This document shows positions 12,501 through 24,478 of a DNA stretch of 64,000 nucleotides, piece after piece. The stretch is from the NCBI GenBank assembly GCA_032164245.1, contig JAVMKO010000005.1, positions 42,002,133 through 42,066,132 of the forward strand, read 5' to 3'. Each line of letters begins with the position of its first letter. Within the stretch, counting starts at the first letter, position 1. A program made the translations under genes and the position numbers. The notes beneath the pieces are model-generated. The model searched no databases, was not told where the DNA came from, and saw only the letters and a program-made list of their open reading frames with translations. Source of the DNA: Sternotherus odoratus. Its lineage: Eukaryota > Chordata > Testudines > Kinosternidae.

Positions 12501-12823
12501 CCGCTTCCACTTTAGCAAATTCTTTTGAAAAACAGCCAAAGGTAGAGGCAGACCTGCAAGATTCCAGAATTATGTTCACGGTTAAATGGCACACCCCTTT
12601 AGTGACAGCAATGAAAAGAAAGTGTGCTAGTCACATCGATGATGGTGATAAGATTACCATTAACTCAGGATTACATGTGGCTTAGTATCCTTTGGCTATA
12701 ACAGAGGCTCTATTTGCCTCGTCAGCTGATGGGAAGCATTTCTCCAAGACTAGCCTTGCCCAAGCCTGTCTGGAAACAGAGACTGACAAGGCATAGCTTG
12801 TGATCACATACCAGGGCTTAGGT

Positions 12824-13110
12824 CAGGTGTGGGCAAACTTTTTGGCCCGAGGGCCAGTTTGGGGTTGCAAAATTGTATGGAGGGCCAGGTAGCCTGGTCC
12901 AGCCCCCTCTCTGACCCCCACCCACTTTCTGCAGCGCTGCCCAGCAGTAGCGACGGGCCAGAGCGCTGCCCGCACGACAGCATAGCTCTGGGGGAGGGAG
13001 GAAGGCGGGGGATGGGATGGGGGTAGCCTGTCTAGCCAGAAACCCAGGGGTCGGACAGCACAGTCCCATGGGCCAGATGTGGCCCGCGGGCCATAGTTTG
13101 CCCACCCCTG
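12824..13110. mobile_element. 287-bp hAT-like element, family B
   Basis: Ends are CAGGTGTGGGCAAACTTTTT and GCCATAGTTTGCCCACCCCTG. Flanks GCTTAGGT (12816-12823) and GCTTAGTT (13111-13118) match at 7 of 8. The interior has 'gcccgagggccagtttgggg' and 'ccagatgtggcccgcgggcc'. No coding capacity. Confidence 0.85.
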
Positions 13111-13215
13111 GCTTAGTTCTCTATAAAAGACTTGTGTTTTCAATAGCACCTGCTGTTTGGCCACAAGTCATGGACTAGGTATTACAGAGCCTTCCTGGCA
13201 CTCAGTGTTCCTAGG

Positions 13216-13562
13216 TGCAACATATTGGTCATGGTAGCCAATATCAAGTACATAAAAGGTTGTTACAAGAAGGCAGGAAGAGAATTATTCTCGTTAACTT
13301 CTGAGGTTAGGACAAGAAGCAATGAGCTTAAATTGCAGCAAGGGAGGTTTAGGTTGGGCATTAGAAAAAACTTCCTAGCTATCCAGGGGGTTAAGCACTG
13401 GAATAAATTGCCCGGGGAGGTTGTGGAATCTTCATAATTGGAGATTTTTAAGAGCAAGTTAGCCAAACACCTGACAGGGATGATGTGATAATGCTTAGTC
13501 CTGCCATGAGTGCAGGGGCGTGGACTGGATGACCTCTCAAGGTCCCTTCCAGGCCTATGATC
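13216..13562 (+). mobile_element. CR1 LINE, 3' end
   Basis: The plus strand carries the degraded end of CR1 ORF2 at 13225-13437 (SLTSEVRTRSNELKLQQGRF, VKHWNKLPGEVVESS). The CR1 3' region follows ('ggactggatgacctctcaag', 'gtcccttccaggcctatgat'). This is a typical 5'-truncated insertion. Confidence 0.9.
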
Positions 13563-14040
13563 AAGAGCACCCAGAGAATACCCCAGAGGTACTTGTGAGG
13601 CTGCCTGGATGCACTCAGGGAGCAAAGAGGGGAAAATGGGGTTTGTTCCAGGACCCCGTTGCATTCTGTGCAAAGCTTGTTTGATTCAATCACAAGACAA
13701 GCTTTACGGCTCCCCAACCACAAAAGTGTCACAATTATGTTCCTCTCTGGGGACAGTCAGTTATAACCACAGGTTCTTGCCAAACAGAGGGATAATATGA
13801 CATCCCCTAAACAAATTGTTACCCAAGAGGGAGCATCGGTGTCGGCCCATACCTAGCACCAAGGCCTTTTGATGAGGCCAAGAAGCTCGTGTCACCTGAG
13901 AGGGCTCTTCTGCACTAAAGTGCATCTTTGCCTGTAAAGTCAGCGTGTGTCACTTCCCCATATGCAGCAGGAGCAGTGAGGTTGCATGTAGTGGAAGATG
14001 GTGCCTGTTGCGTCTAGATCTCTCCCCTTGGCAGAACAGA

Positions 14041-14368
14041 ACAATGCTCATAGTCTTTAAGGTCAGAAGGGACCATTGTGATCATCTAGTCTGACCTCCT
14101 GCACGTTGCAGGCCACAGAACCTCACCCATCCACTCCTGTGATAGACCCCTAACCTCTGGCTGGATTACTGAAGTCCTCAAATCGTGGTTTAAAGACTTC
14201 AAGTTACAGAGAATCAATCACTCACACTAGTTTAAACCTGCAAGTGACCTGTGCCCAGTGCTGCAGAGGAAGGTGAAACTTCTCTAGGGAGTCAATCTGT
14301 CAATCTGACCCAAGGGAAAATTCCTTCCTCCTCCCAATATGGTGATCAGTTAGACCCGAACATGTGAG
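14041..14368 (-). mobile_element. CR1 LINE, left part of a copy split by an LTR
   Basis: The reverse of a CR1 3' terminus reads 'ctttaaggtcagaagggacc', 'atcatctagtctgacctcct'. The same wording is found at 41660-41930. The LINE resumes at about 16198-16400 after a nested insertion: 'acctgggaaagaattctctg' matches 'acccaggaaagaattctctg' in the copy at 41.97 kb. Confidence 0.85.
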
Positions 14369-14586
14369 TGTGACGAAGGGGGGATTTTCCCTTGTTATGT
14401 TGAATGTGAGCCTATGTGAGTCTTACTGTTTTGCATGAATGTGTGCGTGCCTCAGTTTCCCTGTGTATTGCACCAATGTCTAGGTGGTGGGAATAAGGGT
14501 GTGTGACTTTTGCGGGGGTTGCTCCAGCTGCCTGCTCCGATGCTATGACCACCCTTTTATAACCTAAGACCCAGGAGGGGGATGCA

Positions 14587-14706
14587 TAGAGTGACCAGAT
14601 AGTGTGAGAAATCGGGATGGGGGTGGGGGGGTAATAGGTGCCTATATAAGAAAAAGCCCCAAATATCAGGACTGTCCCTGTAAAATCGGCACATCTGGTC
14701 ACCCTA
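14587..14706 (-). mobile_element. 120-bp hAT-type MITE, family C copy 3
   Basis: Left end TAGAGTGACCAGATAGTG and right end CATCTGGTCACCCTA. Flanks GGGATGCA (14579-14586) and GAGATGCA (14707-14714) match at 7 of 8. It lies inside the outer LTR. Confidence 0.88.
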
Positions 14707-15030
14707 GAGATGCAAGCAGGTGAATCTTGGCCCAAGAAGGAAGACAAAGGCTGGAGGAGGAGAAATGGACAGGGTGCAGGCAGCTGGGAGTGAGTCAGTC
14801 TTGCCTGGCTTGGGGCGCAAGGGGAGGATCAGAGCCCTGGCTCTGGACTCTCCTCCTCCCAAGATGGACTTATCTGAAAGTCTCTGCTAACAAGTTCTCT
14901 CCTACAGTGTGTCCCTGTTGACTAATAAACCTTCTGTTTTACCGACTGGCTGAGAGACATCTGACTGTGGAGTTCTGGCTTCCCCAAGAGCCCCGCCTGG
15001 GCAGCTATACTGTGGGAAGTGCATGGTGTG

Positions 15031-16042
15031 TGAGTGCCACCCCAATCAAATTATGACATGATACTTGGGAATGGTGTTTAATAGGGTTTATTGTCTGCCA
15101 TTTTGATTTGTAAAGGACAAGTAGGGAGGAGGGATAGCTCAGTGGTTTGAGCGTTGGCCTGCTAAACCCAAGGTTGTGAGTTCAATCCTGGAGGGGGCCA
15201 TTTATGGATCAGGGGGAAAAGAATCTGTTAAGGGACAGTACTTGGTCCTGCTAGTGTAGGCAGGGGACTGGACTTGATGACCTTTCAAGGTTCTTTCAGT
15301 TCTATGAGGTAGTTATATCTCCATATTCTTTCTTTAGTCAACCTTGTTCCCTTGGGAGAGAAAAGGTGGGAAATGTAGTGGTTTGTTGTTAGGCAACAGG
15401 AGGGATTATATAGGTTGGGAAAAAGCAGGTTGGGGTGGTTCTTCCTCTGCTCTTACCTCGGAGAGAAGGGAAGAGATCAGACACCAGTTATCTCCCTAGA
15501 TAACAGCTCAACTCGAATTGAACGGGAAAATAGCTGGGTTATTGTTTTGTTTTAAGGGAAGCATACTCCATCCATGGGGTTTCTACCTCCAGTGGCCAGG
15601 GCTCTCACTCACAGACAGGATGTTGCAAAGGGGTTAGGGTGGGAAGTTAGGCCCCTTCCCTGATTCCTCATCGTCCTTCTCCGGTGCAGTCGCTGTTCCA
15701 GTGGTGATCAGAGTCCAGTGAATCATCCATCGAATCCTGGGCGCAGCAGCAGCACGCGGTATAGAGAGCAGCCATCATTTACCCTTTTGTAATTCCTGTG
15801 TATAATACCTGGTTATAAAATCTGTTTGGTGTTGTTAATCCTCCCTCCATAGTCCCTTCTTGCCTGTCCTGTTCCTAATTCCTTAGCTAATAAAGAATCG
15901 GTTGTTTAAGTTGTGGTCTCTGTGTGATTATTTTAGATAAGCGCTGATAGATGGGCTATACTGAGGGAATCGTGGGAGACTTCTGTTGGCTCCCCCCAGT
16001 CTTCTGGAAGTAGTTTTTATTATTTATTTCAGGACCCTAACA
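15031..16042 (+). mobile_element. Second solo LTR nested in the first
   Basis: It starts TGAGTGCCACC and ends GGACCCTAACA, giving TG...CA ends. A 6-bp target duplication GGTGTG is exact (15025-15030 and 16043-16048). Rejoining the flanks restores the outer LTR wording ('gtgggaagtgcat' then 'aaggggatgctgaatga'). A TATA-like TATATAG is at 15407-15413 and a polyadenylation signal AATAAA at 15889-15894, followed by T/GT-rich sequence, so transcription would run left to right. A SINE sits near its left end. It has no coding region. Confidence 0.8.
15128..15310 (+). mobile_element. tRNA-derived turtle SINE (Cry I type), copy 1
   Basis: The head is tRNA-like. The Pol III A box TAGCTCAGTGG is at 15135-15145 and the B box GTTCAATCC at 15180-15188. 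A middle region follows ('ggacagtacttggtcctgct') and then a CR1-like tail ('ttgatgacctttcaaggttc', 'tttcagttctatga'). It is the innermost layer of the nested insertions here. The family name is recalled from the literature on cryptodire turtles. Confidence 0.88.
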
Positions 16043-16197
16043 GGTGTGGAAGGGGATGCTGAATGAGGTCAGACCCAGGAAGGTGGAAGCTGTGAAGCTT
16101 CTTGCCCTGGAGCCAGTCTGCTCAGAGAGAGGAGGCTCCCCAAGCGTCCTGAATGGCTTCGTATGGAGTAGTTCCAGAGCATCGCCCTGGTGACTCC

Positions 16198-16400
16198 GTG
16201 AGCTGGGGCAAGACCTAGCAGCCAGATACCTGGGAAAGAATTCTCTGCCACGAGCTCTCCCTATCTAGTGTCCCATCTTCAGTCATGGGAGATATTTGCT
16301 GGCAGCAATCGCAAATGGGCTACATGCCATTGACAGAGCCATTCTGAGCTTTGGCTGGGAAGTTACAAAATTTCACCAGTCTCTGTAGGCGAACTGGCTT
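16198..16400 (-). mobile_element. CR1 LINE, right part of the split copy
   Basis: Continues the CR1 broken at 14368: 'gacctagcagccagatacct', 'gggaaagaattctctgccac', 'tctagtgtcccatcttcagt', 'gggctacatgccattg'. The homologous stretch is intact at 41.96-42.0 kb in another copy. The right border is approximate. Confidence 0.7.
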
Positions 16401-16415
16401 ATTCTGGGTCTAGAG

Positions 16416-16732
16416 CAGGGGTCTCCAAACTTTATGAGAGGAGGACCATATTAGATTTTTGAAGGGGCTTTGCAGGCTGAAGCGACTGTGAAAAAAATCA
16501 ATATATGCAAAATCCCCCCCCCCTTTGCTCCACTGGCCACTGCTGCACCCACCCCCCTTTACTCCTCCGGCCTCTGCCACGGGGGCACTCACCCCTCTGC
16601 ACATGGGGTGCCGGCAGCAGCTCACGGGGTGGGGCAGTGGTGGCTTCTCCACGTGCCTGCTCGGCTGGAGGGCTGGACCAATCGAAGCTGGGGGTCAGAT
16701 CCGGCTCCCGGGCCGTAGCGTGGAGACCCCTG
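16416..16732. mobile_element. 317-bp hAT-like element, family A
   Basis: Ends CAGGGGTCTCCAAACTTTA and GTAGCGTGGAGACCCCTG. Flanks GTCTAGAG (16408-16415) and GTCTAGAT (16733-16740) match at 7 of 8. The interior ('accatattagatttttgaag', 'gcagctcacggggtggggca') is closely related to the copy in HYAL2 intron at 42627-42925. Confidence 0.9.
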
Positions 16733-17861
16733 GTCTAGATCATCAACCTCCAGCTTCAGTCTGAAACCCAAAGACAAGGAGCCCCTGCAATGGCTGCAGA
16801 GAGGGGTGGTATTTTTGGCTGCTCGCTGATACAAGATTAAGTTCGAAGCTTCTGCTTTTCAAGCTAGCCACGGCACGCGGCAGGAACAGATTCTCCAATG
16901 GAGTCAGAGTCTGTGTGTTCTCCATGGCCCAGATTGAACCCTTACCAGTGACAAACGCCACGGTAAGACGTGCCACTGAAAATGGTCCATGCTGGCTGAT
17001 GAATGGATGGCCTGAGCTCAGACAACTATGGCCAGCTTTCTTTGCTTGAAATGACCAGTAACATGGATATCCCGGCTGCTGAATGTCACAGGTGGCTGTG
17101 AAAATATTCTTGGGGGGGCCGTGGGGACCTCAGTCCCACCCCTGTGGGTGTTTGGAAGGAGAGGGGAAATCAGGCCCTGCTCTCTGGTGGGTGGGGGGTG
17201 GGGATTGCTGTCTCTAAAATCCCAGCCCAGTGTGAAGGGTTTGGAGAGCACGCCTGCTCCATACTCATCCCTCAGTTCTATGGAGCTGGGCCTGGCTCCC
17301 TGCTCAGTCCTGTTGGCACTCACTGATTCAGAGGAGCCTGCCCCAGGATTGTGTGATATGTGCATCCATATGCAGGCAGAGTTCCACTGGCTAGAAGAGG
17401 GCATCGCTTACCGAGCTGGGCGTGCACATGTGCAGCAGAGTGGCAAAGCAGACCAGTTCTCAGACTGAATTTGGAGCATGTTGTGCATTTAGTGAGTGAT
17501 GCAGTGTCACTTTTTGGCATTTTAAAGGTGGAGAAGCCAGTAGTGTGTGGGAATAGGGTAATATCCCTTTAAATAGTTTATAAACCCTCTAGTGGTGCTC
17601 ACCGTGTTTTGTTTAAGAAGCTGCCAGAAGCAGAACCCAGCCACAGCAGCAAACTTGAAGTAGCCAGGCCTGGATGCTGGGGATATGCAATAAGCAGAAT
17701 TATTTGGACCCCATTGGGCCTGGCTGGTTCCTTCATATTATGTTTGTGTTGCTCCTGGTTTTCTTCTGACCATGAGGTCTAGATTGGTGGCCACTCCCCG
17801 AGAATGCTTGTGTCTCTCTTTTGTGGCTGCCAGTTCTGATATTGTGCTGGAGCAGTGAGTG

Positions 17862-18066
17862 AGGGGGTGGGATAGCTCAGTGGTTTGAGTATTGGCCTGT
17901 TAAATCTAGGGTTGTGAGTTCAGTCCTTGAGGGGGCCCTTTAGGGATCTGGAGCATAAAATCTGTCAGGGGACAGTACTTGGTCCTGCTAGTGTAGGCAG
18001 GGGGCTGGACTCCATGACCTTTCAAGGTCCTTCCAGCTTATGAGATAGGTATATCTCCATATATTA
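17862..18066 (+). mobile_element. tRNA-derived turtle SINE (Cry I type), copy 2
   Basis: A box TAGCTCAGTGG at 17873-17883, B box GTTCAGTCC at 17918-17926. The middle region 'gggacagtacttggtcctgc' is followed by a CR1-like tail 'ccatgacctttcaaggtcct'. Head and body match copy 1 closely. Confidence 0.9.
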
Positions 18067-20672
18067 GGGCAATGATGCCATGGGCCCATCCCCTGGAGCC
18101 CAGTGAAGGTGAGGACTGCAGTGGAGCCAGCGTACAGCCAGGGGGCAATGCTGAGAGCTGCATGCAGTTGTGATGTGATTGGCACAGGCTGCGTTCGGAG
18201 CCTGCTCTTGCCCTTTCAGGACTACACAGGTACTGAGAATGGCCATAATCAACGTCCAGGAATGCATGGGCCACCAGCTGGAGGTGCCGCTGTGTGTTGG
18301 GATTTGAGAGCCTTTGGAGTAATGCAGTGTTGTGTTCCCTAAACACCTACAGCAGAAACAGTTCTGCTTCCCCGATCATGAGGGAGGGACCTGTCTTCAA
18401 ACAATGCACATCCCTAAACACTCCCTAATCTCTAGCACCTACTGCACTGGTGCCTGCCCTCCATACCCCTGGAGGGGCTGATAAAGGTGCCTAAGGTCAG
18501 AGAAATCTGTTGCTTCAGCCTAGGAAGCCACACGGGAAAGGGCCTACAACCCCTATGGCTCACAGAGAGCTGAGCACTTCACCTTGATGGAGCTCAGAGC
18601 CCTTTCCAGTGCTGGGTCAGTATCACCGTCCTTGGAGACTGAGGCCAGAATGGTGAAGTGACAGCCCAGTCCCACAAGGAGTCGCTGGCAGGATCGGAAA
18701 TAGGGGCCTGTCGCTGACTACCACCTTCCCAAGTTAACTGCTTAACCAGCGCTCCCCAGGGACCTCCTCCTCACTGCTCATTTCGCCCTTGTCCTAGTGT
18801 GAGGGCCGGGCAGAGGAAGGCAGTTGGCAGCTTCCTTCAGGACAGGAGGTTCTGTTTAAGTACAATGGCCTTGTCTCCCCGGAATTGTTTTCCAATGGGA
18901 GGGACAACATTTTCTTCTCTTCGTTTGCAATGTTTAAACTGGCACAGGCTTCAGAACAGCTTGTTCCTGAGCATTCCAGAGACTCAGTACCAAACGACAG
19001 GGGCCGCGGACAACCCACACCACACCATGCTGTGCCACTCTCAGCTTGCACAGGCGGGCCAGGTCAGGACCGGCAGGGCAAGGGATGAGCAGGGAGCAGT
19101 TCCAGTGACTCACTGGGGGGGGGGGGGTGCTGGTTTCTAAACCAGGACTGCGGTGCTGTGGTGTTGCAGGTGCCATTTTTTGGCAAAAACATAAAACTAA
19201 TCTGCTAATCACTTAAGGTAATTAAAATTCCCATGGTAGGTCCTGCAAGAATATGTTCCTTAGTCCTGCTATCCAGGCCCAATTCCAATTACACTCTGCC
19301 TCCATGAATTCCCCCTTCTGTTTCAATGGGAGTCCAGATGTCTGGTTCCCAGGGAGCACCTCTGCACCAACTCTAGCTCGAAAGCCCAAGGTAGAGAGCA
19401 AATGCTTGCTGTTTGCACCATCTCCCAAGCAAAGAACGTACATCACGCCACTAACAATATGGCGTGGTGTTAAAGACTGGACCATGCGTGCGTGCTAAGA
19501 AAAGGGCTTGTAAGGCTCTGCCTCACAGTGACATCTGGTGCCTCCTGCATAGAAATACTGATTGGAAACTAACCCATCTAGCCGAGCAACTGCAGAGGCC
19601 CCAATATCTGTGTTTGCTGGGGAATGTAAAACTGAACAGCAGCCCTATCTGGGAAATCCTGCGCTGCGTACGTTGAAGGGTTAAATACCCAGGAGTCAGC
19701 TGCAATGGGCTCTCACACCTGCCAAGCAGGCTCTGCAGTAGGAGAAGGAAACTCCACCGCAGTTCATGCTCCTGTTTGCTAACGGGAAGATCCTTCCCTC
19801 ACATATTAGCACAGAGCCGGGGAGTGGGAGCCACCTCCAAGTTCGGGGTGTGAGGAGCTTCAGGAAGGTTCCCTCCACCAGCCCTGGTTCTCCAGCGCAC
19901 TGCAGGGGTCTCTCCACATTGAGGGGGCTCAGGAGGGCGTGGGGGCCGGGAGCTGTGCTGGCAGGGAGGGGGCTGTTTCCACAGCAGCTGGAGAAATGGC
20001 CCAACCTGTTTTTTTCTTTCCCTGCTTCGGGATTATTCCATTTACGCTGAACTCTGAACAATAAAAGTCAGTGCTGGGCTCCCCTGCTGCTGGTGACCAC
20101 GTCCCCTGGCAGCGCTCCTGCTCCCTTTGATTCCCTAGCCCCCTCCATATCGCATCTGCCTTGAGGTCACTTCCTTCCTTAGCCAGCTCACCCCTGCTGC
20201 CTGCTCCCTGGGGCTTGTGCTGCCAAAGGGCTTCAGAGCTCTGCTCACTTGCAGGGGGGAGGGAGGGGGACACTTTCCCATTGGCTGCCCGTGATGTCAC
20301 ACTTGGGGCAATGGGCTCATGGCGCTGACCTGCTCTTTCCTGAGTTGTTTAATAGTCTCTGTGTCGCCGGAGGCAGTGAGACTCAGTGTAAGCCATGCAC
20401 TGCCTGGAGAACCCCATTCCTCAGCCTTCGAGTATCTGCTGCATGCACTCCCCGCAATGCTGTCCCAGTGCCCCCCAGGCATGGCTCATCACTCATTTAT
20501 TTCAAGGCATCCAACCTTCCCCTGACCATTCACCTAACATGGGGCACACTGCGGCCACGGGCCATGAGAGACTGTGGCTCCTAGCATGTAGCACCCATTA
20601 AGACAGCAGGTACAGATCCCCATCTCTGGCAATGAGGAGCGTTTCATGCTGGGAAACCTGTGGTTGTGCCTC
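18067..20672. other. Intergenic stretch with no gene seen
   Basis: Short frames only. A G-run of 13 lies at about 19116-19128. The stretch 18590-18765 has faint MIR wording ('gactgaggccagaatggtga') but is too decayed to call firmly. Confidence 0.45.
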
Positions 20673-22539
20673 TGTGATGGGATCCTCGAGGTGTAACCTG
20701 GGACTGTGGGACAACTGTGCCTCCTTCAATCAATGATCTAGGTCATCTCTCACAATGCCTGGTGACAAGCAGCAAACCTCTCCAGGTGCTGCTACCACTC
20801 AGTATAATCCCATGTGCAGCCCCACACCCAGCCAGACTGCTCCCAGAGCCACCCATGAATCACACAGAGACAGGCACCAGCCAAATTCCCCCAGCTCCCA
20901 GCACTGAACCTCAGGAATATACCATCTTGCATTGCTCAAGACTCTTTTTGAGCAATGCAAGTTTATTAATGGGTTCACCACTTCATCAATGGAAAGTGGA
21001 CATACACCAGCCTTTGTAATGTGAGTAGATTTACCAAACACTTCAGTCAAACCCACAGGTAAAGATAAACAGTAGAGTAAGTTTATTGATTACAAGGGAT
21101 GGATTTTAAGTGGTTATAAGTGACAGGCAAAAAGTCAGAGCAGTTACCAAAAGAAAATAAAAGATGAGCGTGCAGTCTAAATTCTCAGCCTTATTAGCCT
21201 AGGCAATATCTGGACTAAGCAGATTTTCTCAGCCCACTGGATAGTTCAGGTTGCTTCCAGTCTTTCATACACAGGCTCTCCTTGTTAGCCTGGGGACCAG
21301 ACTCCTCAGCTGCAGCATGGGTGGGATAGGAGACAGGACCAACCAAGCAGCCTCTGTTCCCTATTTTCTATCCTCACTCCATGTACTTGGAAATACAAGT
21401 CCTGGCATGTCTGGTGGGCCTTTCTGAGTCCCCAGGCAATGCTGAGCAATTCCCCTGGTTTGCCTTGGTGCAAGTGAGCCATTGACTTGTAACTCCTTGC
21501 TGGACAATGACAGTAGATGATGGTTCGACACCCACCTGGGCGTTGTTTAGCTCCCTTGTTATTATCTCTGGGGAGCTAATATCTGGGTAATTCCCCAACT
21601 CACAGCATATTATAGTGACAACATAAAACACAATCTCATGCGCACCAATTATATACATACTTAGATAGACCAATGGCTTTCATCAGATCATAACCTTTCC
21701 CATGATAACATACATGGCATGCTTTATCTAAGGGGTGGGCAAACTATGGCTGGATCGGCCCATCAGGGCTCTGGATCTGGTGCATAGGATTGCCACCCTC
21801 CCCAAGGCACTGTGAACCCCGCACTGCTCCTGGAAGCTGCCGACACCAGATCCCTGCAGGCGCTGGGGCAGGGGAACAGAGGGCACTGCCCCCCGCAGCT
21901 CCCATTGGCTGGGAACGGGGAACCGTGGCCAATGGAAACTTCGGGGGAGGTACGCATGGAGCCCTCTGCCTCCACTCCCCAGGTGCCACAGGGACATGGT
22001 GCCGGCCGCTTTCGAGTGTGGCACAGGGACAGGGCAGGTAGGCAGGGAGCCTTCCCTGGCCCTGGCATGCGCCACTGCCACCCTGGAGCTGCTACAGGTA
22101 AGCAGTGCCAGGCCAGAGCCTGCACCCCCTCACTCCAACCCCCTGCCCTGAGCCCCTGCCATACCCTGAATCCCTCCTGCACCCTGCACCTCAACTCCCT
22201 GCCCTGAACTCCCTAATCCCCTCCCCTGAGCCACTTTCCCTACCCCTCCTGCACCCCAACCCGCTTCCCTGAGCCCCCTCGTATGCCCCGTACCCTCCTC
22301 TGCCCCAACCCCTTGCCCTGAGCACCTTCCTGCACACCGCACCCCTCCCACACTCCACAGTTCCTCCCCTATCCCTACCCCAGCCCTACATTCATGGCCC
22401 TGCAAGCAATTTCCCCACCCAGATGTGGCTCTCAGACCAAAAAGTTTGCCCACCCCTGATTTATATGAAATATCCCAATTATATATAAATGATTCATATG
22501 GGGGCTACAGGGTGCTCCCGTGAGGCATAGAGTGTCACA
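20673..22539 (-). mobile_element. Solo LTR split by a hAT element
   Basis: Ends are TGTGATGGG and GAGTGTCACA, giving TG...CA with a short inverted repeat. The 5-bp target duplication GCCTC is exact (20668-20672 and 22540-22544). Without the hAT insert (21730-22458) the LTR is about 1.14 kb. On the minus strand AATAAA signals appear near the left end (reverse of 'tttattaatg' at about 20960 and 'tttattgattac' at about 21082), so minus-strand orientation is likely. No internal retroelement genes lie next to it. Confidence 0.82.
21730..22458. mobile_element. 0.73-kb hAT-like element, family B
   Basis: Ends AAGGGGTGGGCAAACT and AAAAGTTTGCCCACCCCTG. Flanks CTTTATCT (21722-21729) and ATTTATAT (22459-22466) match at 6 of 8. 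It carries a degenerate C-rich array ('cctgccctgagcccctgcc') at about 22125-22400. It interrupts the LTR, so it inserted later. Confidence 0.82.
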
Positions 22540-22544
22540 GCCTC

Positions 22545-24021
22545 TGTAGTGAATATGGCCTTTGGCTTTGGGGTTGATCTGCAGCCTGGCACCACACTGG
22601 ACTCCTTGGTATGCCAGCTGACCTGGCTAGAGCTTTGCATGCTGGGATATCTAGTCTTTGTGGGCCACACCTCTGCAGGAAGGCGAGAATGGCTGGAGGC
22701 TGCACAGTAGAACGCTATGGGCTGTGCTCCTCGATTTAACGATGATGCTGAATTGTGCGGAGGAAAAGCCTGAGATGGATGTCAATGGGGAGGCTGCTTC
22801 TACCTGATGGACCTCCCCATGAAACCCCAGGGCAATCCCTGAAACACAGAATGGATCAGGGACCCGGCAGTCTTTAATGCCACCAAGGTCTGTGGAGCCA
22901 AAACGCAGCGGGGTGGGTTTCTACACAGGCAGGGTTGGGGGTTCAATGCAGCCAGGATTGTTCAAGGCCCTGAGCCTCAGGTGCTGGGAGGTGAGGGAGC
23001 TGCTGGCGGGAGAGGAGTAGTGCCCGGAAGGAGCAGTGACCAGATGGGGGCTGCTGTTGCAAAGTCACCACTGCACAAACAATGCTCCATGCACACCAAG
23101 CCAAAACGCTTTCTGTAAGTGACTCTGGGGCAGTTTCCTGTTGATGGCTCTGGGGGCCGGGGGTTTCCTTGTCCCCTTTACATCCTGTGCCATCCGATGG
23201 GGAACAGGAGTCCGTCTCTTCCTGAGTCTGGGTCACGTTCCGACACTTGGTGCCTGGGAACAGGCAGGAGGCCTGGGCTGCTACCTCTTCTCACTTCTCT
23301 CCCAGCTTTCCTGCCTTGGAATCTTGGTGATCCCCACTGCAGCGTATGGGCACGCCCAGACTCTGCCTGACACCCCACTTGTCTTCACCCTTCCCTGCTT
23401 TCTAGGTCCTGCGTCATCACAGCCACCAGACAAGGTAAACCGGAGCCCATCAAACCCTGCTCCTTCAATAGCCAGAACCAGACAGAGACAGGAGCCATTT
23501 GCTGCTCCCAGCTCTGCATATCAATGTGTGTAGCTGGGAATTATCCTGAGGTCCTCTGGCATAGTGGGGCAGGGCGTGCCTGCTTTCCTTGCTCAAGTCT
23601 GACAGGAGACAGAGGCTCAGAGATTTGCACAATTTATCCTGAGGTCTGGGCTACACTTGAACGTTCGGTCAATAGAACCCAGATCTATTGACTCTGGGGG
23701 AATGGTGGGGGGCAGGAAAGGACCCCTGAGCAGAGCACTCTAACTATGCTGCCCTAACACCGGGGTAGATGCGGCTCATGGGCAGAAGAATCTGTCCATT
23801 GACCTATCTAGCTACCATCACGTGGAAAGCTGTTTTACCTACGCTGATGGACAAACTCTCCAGTGATGTATGAAGCACCTACAGTCTGGTGCTATAGCTG
23901 TGCCGCCGTAATGTTGATGTAACACCGATAGACCCTGGTGTCAGCGGGCGGGCTCGAACCTGGCACTTCAGGAGCAAAATGTCAAATGGCTGTTAGAAAA
24001 CTAATGAATCTCTCTCTAAGT
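22545..24021. other. Intergenic stretch; one probable turtle repeat
   Basis: No gene seen. The segment 23641-23940 begins 'ggtctgggctacacttgaac' and has wording typical of dispersed turtle elements whose start resembles 'gtctacacta', but I could not define its ends. Confidence 0.45.
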
Positions 24022-24478
24022 CGGGGGTGGGCAAACTTTTTGTATGGAGGACTAGATAGGGAAGACTGTGGCTCCCCAAACAGTCTGGCCCCACCCCCTA
24101 TCTGCCCCTCCCACTTCCTGCCCCCCTCAGAATCTCCCACCCATCCATCCATCCATCCCACACACCCCCGTCCTCTGACTGCCCTGACCCCTATCCATAT
24201 CCATGCCCAGCCCCCTCACGCCTCTCCAACCCCCTGTTCCAGGACTGTCCCCTGCCCCTTATCCAACCCTCCTGCTCATTTCCCCCTTAGCATGCCACTC
24301 AGAGCAGCATGTCTGGCAGCTCCACCACCCAGCCAGAGCCAGCCACACTGCTCAGCAGGAGCTCGCAGCCCAGAGCACTGGTGGCATGGTGAGCTGAGGC
24401 TGAGGGCCAGCAGGGGAGTAGCCAGGAGCTCAAGGGCCAGGCAGAACAGTCCTGTGGGCCATAGTTTGCCCACCTGTG
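24022..24478. mobile_element. 457-bp hAT-like element, family B
   Basis: Ends CGGGGGTGGGCAAACTTTTT and CCATAGTTTGCCCACCTGTG. Flanks CTCTAAGT (24014-24021) and GTCTAAGT (24479-24486) match at 7 of 8. The C-rich interior includes a (CATC)n run at about 24141-24159. Confidence 0.87.

Larger units (their letters stand above)
14369..16197 (+). mobile_element. Solo LTR of an endogenous retroelement, itself interrupted
   Basis: It begins TGTGACGAAGG in the middle of a CR1. Candidate 5-bp flanks GTGAG lie at 14364-14368 and 16198-16202. The LTR body is 14369-15030 plus 16043-16197. An AATAAA polyadenylation signal ('actaataaaccttctgtttt') at about 14922, followed by GT-rich sequence, gives plus orientation. 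A family C MITE (14587-14706) and a second LTR (15031-16042) are inserted in it. The right border is uncertain because the canonical CA end is degraded. No retroviral gene is present. Confidence 0.75.

Noticed and set aside
15135..15188. A functional tRNA gene at the A/B box sequences
   Set aside because: The boxes belong to a SINE head with a middle region and CR1-like tail, and the same unit recurs three more times in the window.
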